15,064 bases of DNA, from positions 1 through 15,064 of the forward strand of contig CANQGC010000042.1 in the NCBI GenBank assembly GCA_947600345.1, in the 5' to 3' direction. This document shows positions 7,185 through 13,939 of this stretch, one piece after another. Position 1 is the stretch's first letter, and each line of letters starts with the position of its first letter. This DNA comes from an uncultured Clostridia bacterium. Its GTDB lineage: Bacteria; Bacillota; Clostridia; Christensenellales; Aristaeellaceae. The notes below the pieces were generated by a model. That model did not search any database. It was not told the DNA's origin and saw only the letters and a program-made list of their open reading frames with translations. Both the position numbers and the translations under genes were made by a program.

Positions 7185-7220
7185 CAGAAGGGAGAATCCA
7201 AGGAACCTCAGGTTCCTTGG
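7185..7220 (+). repeat. 36-bp dispersed repeat with 23-bp palindrome (module A), copy 1
   Basis: CAGAAGGGAGAAT leads into arms CCAAGGAACCT (7198-7208) and AGGTTCCTTGG (7210-7220) around a single central C. A perfect inverted copy lies at 8041-8076 and a 34/36 direct copy at 14858-14893. Confidence 0.9.
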
Positions 7221-7228
7221 CAGAGATT

Positions 7229-7286
7229 CTTAAGGGACAGAGTCCCTTAAGCAGGTCTGGGCAGAGCCCAGGGCGGCGGTGCCGCC
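7229..7286. repeat. three consecutive short-loop inverted repeats
   Basis: Arms CTTAAGGGA/TCCCTTAAG (7229-7251, loop CAGAG), CTGGG/CCCAG (7257-7271, again loop CAGAG) and GGCGGC/GCCGCC (7272-7286, loop GGT). They run on from the 36-bp unit. The second recurs inverted at 8021-8035 without the first. Confidence 0.8.
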
Positions 7287-7292
7287 TTCCGC

Positions 7293-7350
7293 CTGCTGCC
7301 GCGTTCAAGCGACGGACTTCCGGGCCCATATGCGCAAGGCCCAGAAGTCC
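7293..7350 (-). repeat. inverted copy of the hairpin-plus-tail element
   Basis: On the minus strand arms GGACTTC-GGGCC and GGCCC-GAAGTCC (7314-7350, one internal mismatch, loop containing CAT) are followed by GTCGCTTGAACGCGGCAGCAG, which differs from the tail after the ileS hairpin at only a few positions. The two copies therefore face each other around the palindromes at 7198-7286. Confidence 0.75.
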
Positions 7351-7388
7351 TGCGGTACGTTCCGAATGGCAGCATAGTTCGAGGCGAC

Positions 7389-7423
7389 GAAATCCTGGCC
7401 CATAGATTCGAGGCCAGGATTTC
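7389..7423. repeat. 12-bp inverted repeat, related hairpin
   Basis: GAAATCCTGGCC (7389-7400) and GGCCAGGATTTC (7412-7423) with an 11-nt loop. On the minus strand it is followed by GTCGCCTCGAACTATGCTGCC, a diverged version of the conserved tail, so it is probably a third, older copy of the same hairpin family. Confidence 0.65.
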
Positions 7424-7792
7424 TGCGTCCTGGCATCAGCAGATCAGCGACCCGCGGTATCCAATCAAAGCCCCAGCCAAACGAACCAACGCCCTATCGC
7501 CTCCAAACCGCGGGCCGCGGCGGCGCGCCTTTTATGAGGGGAAGCGCAGCTTCCCCGATTTAAAAGTAGCCGCCACTAACTCTCTAACGCACCGCCACGA
7601 ATACCCGCAAGCGATGGCATCTGGAACTGACCTCCCAAAGCGAAGCGGCAGACGCGGCGCGCTGCATTGCATCAGGGAGTCGGAACTTCATCTGTAAATC
7701 GCATCGTCCTATCTTGGCGAGACGTCGCCCGGCAGGCTTCGCCTGCGAGTTAGTGGCGGGCTCCCTTTGCTTGGATCGCTGCGCTCCCGGGC
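7424..7792. other. intergenic stretch without a convincing gene, holding several inverted repeats
   Basis: No frame here gives protein-like sequence or a good start site. Visible structure: CCCGCGGT (7451-7458) with ACCGCGGG (7507-7514); GGGGAAGC (7538-7545) with GCTTCCCC (7549-7556), loop GCA, bounded by CTTTTA (7529) and TAAAAG (7561); GCAGGC (7732-7737) with GCCTGC (7741-7746), loop TTC; and a long-range pair CCGCCACTAACTC (7570-7582) with GAGTTAGTGGCGG (7747-7759). Confidence 0.6.
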
Positions 7793-7879
7793 GCCTCGGT
7801 CAAATCTTTGATTTGACCGAGGCGGTCGGCCCCACAGGGCCGACTTGGAATCCCAAAGGGATTCCAACCTTGCAAAGGT
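7793..7879 (-). repeat. hairpin array, minus-strand order B-C-D
   Basis: Read on the plus strand: module D arms GCCTCGGTCAAATC (7793-7806) and GATTTGACCGAGGC (7810-7823), loop TTT; module C arms GTCGGCCC (7825-7832) and GGGCCGAC (7837-7844), loop CACA; module B arms TTGGAATCCC (7845-7854) and GGGATTCCAA (7858-7867), loop AAA. A small ACCTT-GCA-AAGGT follows (7867-7879). All are perfect and nearly abutting. On the minus strand the order B, C, D is the same as at 14897-14966. Confidence 0.9.
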
Positions 7880-7885
7880 GTCGCC

Positions 7886-7959
7886 GCCGGCCCGCGGTAT
7901 GGGAGCGATGGGGCGATTGTACGCATCGCTGGACGATGTTTTTGATACCGCGGGCCGGC
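7886..7959. repeat. nested inverted repeat, 15-bp perfect outer arms
   Basis: GCCGGCCCGCGGTAT (7886-7900) pairs perfectly with ATACCGCGGGCCGGC (7945-7959). Inside, AGCGATG (7904-7910) pairs with CATCGCT (7924-7930). The result is a branched or extended stem of about 74 nt. CCCGCGGTAT also occurs at 7451-7460. Confidence 0.8.
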
Positions 7960-8020
7960 TGGGAGTGGTGCTATTGTTGCAAATCGCGACCGCCTACTTT
8001 GCGCAACCTCTGGGGCTACG

Positions 8021-8076
8021 CTGGGCGCTGCCCAGACCTGCCAAGGAACCTGAGGTTCCTTGGATTCTCCCTTCTG
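8021..8076 (-). repeat. 36-bp dispersed repeat (module A) copy 2, inverted, with flanking CTGGGC hairpin
   Basis: Positions 8041-8076 are the exact reverse complement of 7185-7220. The adjoining 8021-8040 matches the reverse complement of 7252-7271 at 19 of 20 positions and folds as CTGGGC-GCT-GCCCAG. The CTTAAGGGA hairpin (7221-7251) that separates these two parts in copy 1 is missing here. Confidence 0.9.
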
Positions 8077-8157
8077 GGGGACGCCCGTGCTATGTGGGAA
8101 GTTCGTTCGTCCTCTCGAAAAATCGCCTCCCACCCCTTTTATTTTTCGGTGAACCTG

Positions 8158-8166
8158 TGCTATAAT
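8158..8166 (+). promoter_or_regulatory. extended -10 promoter candidate
   Basis: TG-C-TATAAT (8158-8166) is an extended -10 element. The -35 region at 17-bp spacing (TTTATT, 8138-8143) is weak, which extended -10 promoters tolerate. It precedes the acyltransferase start by about 30 bp and would drive the two-gene unit to 9803. Confidence 0.65.
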
Positions 8167-8197
8167 AATTCCATCCTACAAAGACGGAGTCGATCGG

Positions 8198-8704
8198 ATG
8201 GGCCTATTACTCAGCATCGGAATCATCGCCGCGTTGGGCGTCGCATCCCACTTCATCGGCGAGGCGCTGCCCCGGGAGCTCTTTGATCCGCGCCGCTTTC
8301 CCTTCGGCCCCAGGCCCTGGGAGCGGAACGGCAAGGTCTACTATGCCCTGCATGTGCAGGCTTGGAAGCGGCGGCTGCCCGACATGAGCCGCGTCGCGCC
8401 GGACATGGTGAAGAAGTCCGTGGCGATGACGGCGACCTCGGAGCAGGTCGCCCGCGTGGCCAAGGAGACCTGCGTGGCGGAGGCCGTGCACTGGGCGCTG
8501 CTATTGCTGTCCTTCACGATCTACCTGGCCTGGCCGACGCCCTGGGGCGCGCTGATGGCCGTGCTCTACGGGCTGAGCCACGTGCCCTTCATCATCATTC
8601 AGCGCTACAACCGGCCCACGCTGGTCACACTGTCCGAGCGGCTGAAGCAGCGGGAGGAGCGGATTCGAAATGCGCATACTGATACTCTCCGGCAACACCG
8701 GTGA
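8198..8704 (+). CDS. CrtO-like membrane acyltransferase (glycosyl-4,4'-diaponeurosporenoate acyltransferase family)
   Basis: 168 aa, the length usual for the CrtO family. Residues 1-20 form an N-terminal membrane helix; the family-type block HFIGEALPRELF, FPFGPRPWERNGKVYYAL and WKRRLPDMS spans 18-65; two closely packed hydrophobic segments follow at about 95-135 (ALLLLSFTIYLAW, ALMAVLYGLSHVPFIII). In staphylococci CrtO adds a fatty acid to a glycosylated carotenoid in staphyloxanthin synthesis. No carotenoid gene is in this window, and many Clostridia carry this family without one, so the substrate here is probably another membrane glycolipid. GGAG at 8186-8189 is a good Shine-Dalgarno. The last 35 nt overlap the next gene, a glycolipid glycosyltransferase, which points to joint action. 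Family call is from motif memory, not a search. Confidence 0.65.
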   Translation: MGLLLSIGIIAALGVASHFIGEALPRELFDPRRFPFGPRPWERNGKVYYALHVQAWKRRLPDMSRVAPDMVKKSVAMTATSEQVARVAKETCVAEAVHWALLLLSFTIYLAWPTPWGALMAVLYGLSHVPFIIIQRYNRPTLVTLSERLKQREERIRNAHTDTLRQHR

Positions 8705-9803
8705 GGGCCACAACTCCGCCGCCCGGGCCATCCAGCAGCGCTTCGAGGCCGAGGGCGATTCCTGCGAGATCGCCAATGGCCTGGCCTACATGGGCAGGCT
8801 CCGCGAGGCGGTGGTCTGCCGCGGCCACGTGTTCTTCTATCGCGGCATGCCCCGGCTCTACGGCTGGGGCTACCGGGTGGAGGAGAAGCTCTCCCACCGA
8901 CAGCCCTTCCAAAGGAAGCTGGAGAGGACCGCCAAGCGCCGCCTCAGCGCCCCGCTGCGGGCGCTGCGCGACAAGCTGAACTCCGGCGAGTATGACGCCG
9001 TGCTCTGTACCCACGTGTTCGCCGCGGCGCTGGTCAGCCGCCTGCGCCACGCCGGGCGGACGAAGCTGCCCTGCTTCTTCCTGGCCACCGACTACACCTG
9101 CAGCCCGGGCGTGAACCAGCTGGACGTGGACGCCTGGCTGATCCCGCACCCCGCGCTGGTTCCCGAGTTTGCCGAGCTGGGCATTCCGCGGGAGAGGCTC
9201 ATTCCCACCGGCATCCCGGTGAGCGCGGCATTCCTGCGGCACGGCGACCGAGACGCGGCCCGCGCGCAGCTCGGATTGCCGCCGGACCGGCACATCGCCG
9301 TGCTCAGCTGCGGCAGCATGGGCGGCGGGCCCATGGGCCGCATGGTGCTGAACATACTGGACAAGCTCCCGGAGGACGCGCTGCTGGTGGCCATCTGCGG
9401 CAGCAATCGCGCGCTGGAGGGCGTGCTGCGCAAGCTGCTGCACTCGAAGAAGCTGCTGGTGAAGGGATACGTGGATCGGATGGATTCCTACATGGACGCC
9501 GCCGATCTCTTCCTGACCAAGCCCGGCGGCCTGAGCAGCACCGAGGCGGCGCACAAGCACGTGCCAATGCTGCTCTACGACGCCGTGCCCGGCTGCGAGA
9601 GCCGCAACATGGACTTCTTCGTGTCGCTGGGCTGCGCCGCCGCCTTCCGCGATCCCCACTCCTTCGCCCGCCGCGTGGCGTCGATGCTGGAGTCCCCCGA
9701 GGCGCTCCAATCCCTCGAGCGGCGCTGCGCCCGGGAGTTTTCCGACGATCCCGCCCGGTGCATCTGCGAGGCCGTGCGAAACCTGAGCGCCGCGCGAAAC
9801 TGA
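8670..9803 (+). CDS. MGDG-synthase-like / processive diacylglycerol glucosyltransferase (GT28)
   Basis: 377 aa, close to B. subtilis UgtP (YpfP). The N-terminal MGDG-synthase domain begins ILILSGNTGEGHNSAARAI (residues 3-21) with the GxGHxxA lipid/membrane-contact loop; the C-terminal GT28 half holds the nucleotide-sugar site, with KPGGLSSTEA starting at Lys284 and PGCESRNMDFF after it. Family members transfer glucose or galactose from UDP-sugar to diacylglycerol at the inner membrane face, giving glycolipids and, in many Firmicutes, the lipoteichoic acid anchor. GGAGGAG lies inside the upstream gene just before ATG 8670, and the 35-nt overlap indicates coupled translation. Sugar, number of residues added and acceptor cannot be read from sequence; a murein lipid II role (MurG, same fold) is less likely given the MGDG-type N-terminus. 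Confidence 0.88.
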   Translation: MRILILSGNTGEGHNSAARAIQQRFEAEGDSCEIANGLAYMGRLREAVVCRGHVFFYRGMPRLYGWGYRVEEKLSHRQPFQRKLERTAKRRLSAPLRALRDKLNSGEYDAVLCTHVFAAALVSRLRHAGRTKLPCFFLATDYTCSPGVNQLDVDAWLIPHPALVPEFAELGIPRERLIPTGIPVSAAFLRHGDRDAARAQLGLPPDRHIAVLSCGSMGGGPMGRMVLNILDKLPEDALLVAICGSNRALEGVLRKLLHSKKLLVKGYVDRMDSYMDAADLFLTKPGGLSSTEAAHKHVPMLLYDAVPGCESRNMDFFVSLGCAAAFRDPHSFARRVASMLESPEALQSLERRCAREFSDDPARCICEAVRNLSAARN

Positions 9804-9818
9804 ATCGAAGCCGCATCC

Positions 9819-9845
9819 CATCGCCGCGACATGGTCGCGGCGATG
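9819..9845. terminator. hairpin after the glycosyltransferase gene
   Basis: Perfect 12-bp arms CATCGCCGCGAC (9819-9830) and GTCGCGGCGATG (9834-9845), loop ATG, 16 bp past the glycosyltransferase stop. No T-run follows on the plus strand, so it may end transcription weakly or protect the 3' end. Confidence 0.5.
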
Positions 9846-9853
9846 CTTCGCTC

Positions 9854-9893
9854 GTCCGCTGAAAGCCCCGCTTGTGCGGGGCTTTCAGCGGAC
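9854..9893. terminator. 18-bp perfect hairpin between convergent genes
   Basis: GTCCGCTGAAAGCCCCGC (9854-9871) and GCGGGGCTTTCAGCGGAC (9876-9893) with loop TTGT. It is the longest perfect stem in the window. It lacks a T-run on either exit side, so it may act as a bidirectional block or RNA end cap beside the neighbouring hairpins. Confidence 0.5.
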
Positions 9894-9929
9894 AAAAATC
9901 AGCGGCGCTTCGCATTTGCGAAGCGCCGC
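9894..9929 (-). terminator. intrinsic terminator of the minus-strand glucan gene
   Basis: On the minus strand GCGGCGCTTCGC and GCGAAGCGCCGC (9902-9929, loop AAAT) are followed by TGATTTTTG. It starts 16 bp after the stop of the fused glucan enzyme. Confidence 0.85.
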
Positions 9930-9944
9930 CCGTCTATGTGCGCG

Positions 9945-12900
9945 TCAGACGAACCAGAGCTCCCTTGCGTACTCCGCGATGGTGCGGTCGGAGGAGAACT
10001 TGCCCGCGCCCGCGATGTTGGCAAGGCACATCCTGGCGAAGGCGAGCTCGTCCTTCGTGGCGCGGATGGCGGCCAGCTTGGCCTCCATGTAGGAGGCGTA
10101 GTCGTAGAGCACGAAGTAGTGGTCCGGCTTATGCCAGCTCGCGCCCACGAGCAGCGAGTCGCGCAGTTCGGCGAAGCTGCCCTCCTGGTCGGCGGGGAGG
10201 ATGTCCTCGCCCAGCGTGCCGTCGATCAGCGCGTCGATGGAGCGGCGCAGGTGTTCGTTTGCCTCGTAGAGCTCCATCGGGTCGTAGTCCTCGCGGATGG
10301 CGTTGAGCTCCTCCACGGTCGCGCCGAAGGGGAAGTTGCTCTCCTCGCCGGCCTGCTCGAAGATCTCGATGTTCGCGCCGTCGCGGGTGCCCAGCGTCAC
10401 CGCGCCGTTGAGCATCAGCTTCATGTTGCCGGTGCCGCTGGCCTCGGTGCCCGCGGGGGAGATCTGCTCGGAGATGTCCGCCGCCGGGATGATGTGCTCG
10501 GCGTAGGAGCAGTTGTAGTTCTGCACGAAGCACACGCGCAGGCGGTCGCTGGTCTCCGAATCGGCGTTGATGATCCTCGCCATGCGGTTGATGATGCAGA
10601 TCACCGCCTTGGCCCGCTGGTAGCCCGGCGCGCTCTTCGCGCCGAAGAGGAAGGCCGTGGGCGGGAAGTCGGTCAGGCTGCCATCCTTCAGCGACTGATA
10701 GATGTCCCAGATGGACAGCGCGTTGAGCAGCTGCCGCTTGTACTCGTGCAGGCGCTTGACCTGGACGCTGAACACGAAGTGCTCCGGGATGTCCACGCCC
10801 TCCCTCTCGCGCAGGATCGCGGCCAGCTGGCGCTTTTTCTCGCGCTTGACCTCGACGAAGCGCGCGGCGAGATCGTCGTCGATCTTGTCCTTGAGCTCGT
10901 CCAGCTTGTACAGGTCGGTGAGGTAGCCGGGGCCCACCGCCTCATCCAGAAGCTTGCACAGCTCGGGGTTGCACAGGCCCAGCCAGCGGCGCTGGGTGAT
11001 GCCGTTGGTCTTGTTCTGGAAGCGCTCCGGGTAGAGGGCGTACCACTCGCGGAACACGTCGTCCTTGAGAATTTGCGAGTGGATCGCCGCCACGCCGTTG
11101 GTGTAGGACGAACCATACACGGCCAGGTTCGCCATGTGAATCCTGCCGTCCTGCACGATGCGCATGGCGTCCGGCTCGGGCGCCTCCCGCTTGGCCAGCT
11201 CCCGGGCCAGCTTGCGGTCGATGCGGCGGATGACGCCCGCCAGCTCCGGCGAGACCTCCCGCATCAGCTTCTCGTCCCAGCACTCCAGCGCCTCGCGCAT
11301 GACGGTGTGGTTCGTATAGCGGAAGGTTTGCTGCGCGATGTCGAAGGCGCGGCCGAAGCTCACGTCCTGCGCCATCAGCAGGCGGATCAGCTCGGGGATG
11401 GCCATCGTCGGGTGGGTGTCGTTGAGCTGCACGGCGTGGAGCTCCGCGAAGTGGGAGAAGTCGTCGCCGTATTGGTCGCAGTAGTCGTCCAGCATGTCCT
11501 GCAGCGAGGCGCTCACCAGCACGTACTGCTGGCGCAGGCGCATCAGCTTGCCGGCCTTCAGCGTGTCGTTGGGGTAGAGCAGCTTGGTGATGTCCTCGGC
11601 CTGGTTCTTGCCCCGGCTGGCGGCGGCGTAGTCCTGCTCGTTGAAGCGCTCGAAGTTGAATTCATCGTCGGCCATGGCCTCGCACTGCCACAGCCGCAGC
11701 GTGCCGATGTTCTTGCCGCCGTAGCCGATCACGGGCATGTCGTAGGGGATCGCCCAGAGCGTCAGGCCCTTCATGAACACCGGCTGCGCGCGATCGTCCC
11801 GCCGGATGCTCCAGGGATCGCCGCAGTACATCCAGTCGTCGGGTTCCTCCACCTGGCGGCCTTCCTCGTCGAAGCGCTGCTTGAACAGGCCGTACCTGTA
11901 GCGCAGGCCGTAGCCGGTGAGCGGCACATCGTGGGTGGCGGCGCTGTCCAGGAAGCAGGCGGCCAGGCGGCCCAGGCCGCCGTTGCCCAGCGCCGCGTCC
12001 TCGATGTCCTCCAGCGCGGCCAGGTCGACGCCCTTCGCGGCCAGCTTCTCGCGCACGTCCTCCAGGATGCCCAGGCTGAACAGATTGTTGTACACCAGCC
12101 GCCCGACCAGATACTCGGCGGAGAGGTAGAACGCCTGGCGCTTTCGCCCGCGCGCGGCCTCGCAGTCCGCCCACTCCGGGGCGATGGCCTGCATCACGGC
12201 CTCGGAGACCGCGCCGTGCAGATCCTCGGCGCACAGCTCCGCCAGGCCACAGTGGTACTTCCAGCGCGCGATGCGCTCCGCGTCGGCGAGGATGGCGCCG
12301 GCATCGAGCTTCGGCAGCGTGCCGCGCTCATAGCGGCGGTTCAGCGCGCGCACCCGGGCGGCGATGGGCGCGTAGTCCACATCCTCCATCCGCCAGAGCC
12401 AGTTCCCGCCGACGCTGCCGGGCAGGTTCATCCGCGCGGCGTTGTCCAGGCCGAGCAGGTCCTGCATCGGCGCGATGGCCGTCTCCGCCGCGCTTCCCAA
12501 CACCGCGTCCAGCATCGCGGAATTGATATCGTCGTCGAAGTCCGCCATGCCCAGCCTCTCGCGCACGATGGCGCGCGCCTCCTCGTCCAGGTTCTCCCAC
12601 CAGCCCCGCGTGGTCTCGTTGTCGTGGGTGCCGGTGTAGGCGACGCAGTTGACCGGATAGTCCGCGGCCGGATTGCCATCTTTGCCATCGTCAAAGGAGA
12701 ATTGCAGCACCTTCATGCCCGGGTATCCGCAGGACTTCAGCAGCCGCTCCACGCGCTTGTTGTAGACGCCCAGGTCCTCCACCACGATGTCCAGCCCCGG
12801 CAGCTCCCGCTTCACCCGGCGGAACAGCTTCTGGCCGGGCGAGGGCTCGAACCTGCCGTTGCGGGCCGTGGGCTCGCTGGCGGGGATGGCGTAGAAGTGC

Positions 12901-13781
12901 GCGAAGCCGATGAAGTGGTCGATGCGCAGTATGTCGAACATCTCGCTCAGGCCCCGCAGCCGGTCGATCCACCAGGCGAACTTCGTCTCCTCGTGGCGCT
13001 TCCAGTTGTAGAGCGGGTTGCCCCAGCGCTGGCCGTCGTCATTGAAGCAATCCGGCGGCACGCCCGCGATGCGGTTGGGCCGGAGGTCGTCGTCCAGCTC
13101 GAACATGTCCGGATCGAGCCACACGTCGGCGGAGTCCTCCGCCGCGTAGATGGGCAGATCGCCCATCAGCTTCACGCCGCGCGCACGGGCGTAGTCGTGC
13201 AGCCGCGCCCACTGGGAGAAGAACACGTACTGGCCGAAGATGTAGTAGTCCACCAGGCCGGAGAGCTCCGCCGCGCACTCCGCCACGGCCTCAGGCCGCC
13301 TGCGGCGGATGGCCTCGTCCGGCCAGTCCATCCAGGAGATGAAGCCGAACTTCTCCTTGACGGCGCAGAACAGCGCGTAGTCCCGCACCCAGGGGTGGGA
13401 ATCCTCAAACGCGGCGAGCGCGTCCGCCAGGCGGCCGCTGGCGTATTCGAACGCCTGATGCAGCAGCGCGGTGTTCTGGGCCTTGACGGCCTCGAAGTCC
13501 ACCTTGTCGGAGTGGGGCAGCGGCGCATAGCTGCCCTCGGGCAGCAGGCCGTCCTCGATCATCATCTCAAAGTCGATCATCAGCGGATTGCCGGCGCGGC
13601 TGGACGAGCTCTGGTAGGGCGATTCGGCGTAGCCGGTCGGGCCCACCGGAAGCATCTGCCAGATGTCCATGCCGGAATCCTTCACAAAGTCTATGAACTC
13701 GTAAGCGGCACGCCCCAGCGTACCCACGCCGCCCGCGGACGGCAGGGAGGTGACGTGCATCAATACGCCGCTCTTCCTCAT
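9945..13781 (-). CDS. fused 4-alpha-glucanotransferase (GH77) and glycogen/alpha-glucan phosphorylase (GT35)
   Basis: 1278-aa cytoplasmic enzyme. Residues 1 to about 490 are MalQ-type amylomaltase: start SGVLMHVTSLPS, nucleophile Asp288 in LRIDHF, acid/base Glu335 in VVEDLG, and Asp387 in GTHDNETTRGW. It would swap glucan chains between maltodextrins. From about 495 to the end is a nearly full-length phosphorylase: YLSAEYLVGRL near 550, GNGGLGRLAACFLDS, LNDTHPTMAIPEL, and the pyridoxal-phosphate site GTGNMK with Lys1121 in EASGTGNMKLMLNGAVTLGT. It would release glucose-1-phosphate from non-reducing ends. Joining the two lets one enzyme lengthen chains and the other shorten them, as separate MalQ and MalP do elsewhere. 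All key residues of both halves are present, so both should be active. GGAGG (13789-13793) is 7 nt before the start; a promoter lies at 13816-13844. Fusions of these two enzymes are known in databases but uncommon; no other glycogen gene is in the window. Confidence 0.96.
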   Translation of the reverse strand: MRKSGVLMHVTSLPSAGGVGTLGRAAYEFIDFVKDSGMDIWQMLPVGPTGYAESPYQSSSSRAGNPLMIDFEMMIEDGLLPEGSYAPLPHSDKVDFEAVKAQNTALLHQAFEYASGRLADALAAFEDSHPWVRDYALFCAVKEKFGFISWMDWPDEAIRRRRPEAVAECAAELSGLVDYYIFGQYVFFSQWARLHDYARARGVKLMGDLPIYAAEDSADVWLDPDMFELDDDLRPNRIAGVPPDCFNDDGQRWGNPLYNWKRHEETKFAWWIDRLRGLSEMFDILRIDHFIGFAHFYAIPASEPTARNGRFEPSPGQKLFRRVKRELPGLDIVVEDLGVYNKRVERLLKSCGYPGMKVLQFSFDDGKDGNPAADYPVNCVAYTGTHDNETTRGWWENLDEEARAIVRERLGMADFDDDINSAMLDAVLGSAAETAIAPMQDLLGLDNAARMNLPGSVGGNWLWRMEDVDYAPIAARVRALNRRYERGTLPKLDAGAILADAERIARWKYHCGLAELCAEDLHGAVSEAVMQAIAPEWADCEAARGRKRQAFYLSAEYLVGRLVYNNLFSLGILEDVREKLAAKGVDLAALEDIEDAALGNGGLGRLAACFLDSAATHDVPLTGYGLRYRYGLFKQRFDEEGRQVEEPDDWMYCGDPWSIRRDDRAQPVFMKGLTLWAIPYDMPVIGYGGKNIGTLRLWQCEAMADDEFNFERFNEQDYAAASRGKNQAEDITKLLYPNDTLKAGKLMRLRQQYVLVSASLQDMLDDYCDQYGDDFSHFAELHAVQLNDTHPTMAIPELIRLLMAQDVSFGRAFDIAQQTFRYTNHTVMREALECWDEKLMREVSPELAGVIRRIDRKLARELAKREAPEPDAMRIVQDGRIHMANLAVYGSSYTNGVAAIHSQILKDDVFREWYALYPERFQNKTNGITQRRWLGLCNPELCKLLDEAVGPGYLTDLYKLDELKDKIDDDLAARFVEVKREKKRQLAAILREREGVDIPEHFVFSVQVKRLHEYKRQLLNALSIWDIYQSLKDGSLTDFPPTAFLFGAKSAPGYQRAKAVICIINRMARIINADSETSDRLRVCFVQNYNCSYAEHIIPAADISEQISPAGTEASGTGNMKLMLNGAVTLGTRDGANIEIFEQAGEESNFPFGATVEELNAIREDYDPMELYEANEHLRRSIDALIDGTLGEDILPADQEGSFAELRDSLLVGASWHKPDHYFVLYDYASYMEAKLAAIRATKDELAFARMCLANIAGAGKFSSDRTIAEYARELWFV

Positions 13782-13815
13782 GGAACAACCTCCAAACTAA
13801 AATGATACATATTGC

Positions 13816-13844
13816 ATTATAAACATTCCGTGAAAAACGTGCAA
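13816..13844 (-). promoter_or_regulatory. sigma-A-type promoter of the fused glucan enzyme
   Basis: On the minus strand TTGCAC (13844-13839), a 17-bp spacer and perfect TATAAT (13821-13816), about 35 bp before the start codon. I looked for a catabolite-response (cre) site around it and saw no good match. Confidence 0.75.
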
Positions 13845-13905
13845 GCATTTTCCCGCAACGCCACGATGATTTTACATCCGCGGAAGCGAAAACACAAAGT
13901 GATTC

Positions 13906-13914
13906 TGCCATAAT
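13906..13914 (+). promoter_or_regulatory. extended -10 promoter candidate for the HAD phosphatase
   Basis: TG-C-CATAAT (13906-13914) is an extended -10 element 25 bp before the start at 13940. No convincing -35 lies at 16-18 bp. It is divergent from the promoter at 13816-13844. Confidence 0.45.
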
Positions 13915-13939
13915 GGATGCGCATTGGAGGGAGAGCGAA

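Noticed and set aside
7360..7420. tRNA-like GTTCGA stretches (7377, 7406)
   Set aside because: No acceptor stem, anticodon arm or CCA can be drawn around them; they belong to the hairpin tail and loop.
7135..8076. CRISPR array
   Set aside because: Repeats are palindromic modules in both orientations without regular direct repeats and unique spacers; no cas genes are present.
7750..8133. Minus-strand 127-codon frame in the same gap
   Set aside because: Its residues (KEPQVPWQ and similar) come from the dispersed repeat, which reads the same way after ileS; repeat-derived, not a gene.
7714..8286. 190-codon open frame in the gap after ileS
   Set aside because: It passes through the D-C-B hairpins, the nested repeat and the 36-bp repeat, then overlaps the promoter and start of the acyltransferase; its peptide is explained by palindromes.
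9831..13805. Very long plus-strand open frame opposite the fused glucan enzyme
   Set aside because: Antisense shadow; no known motifs, low-complexity composition, and it crosses the two hairpins at 9854-9929.
13831..13847. Catabolite-response (cre) site upstream of the glucan gene
   Set aside because: TGAAAAACGTGCAAGCA resembles it superficially, but spacing and the right half do not fit the palindromic consensus.
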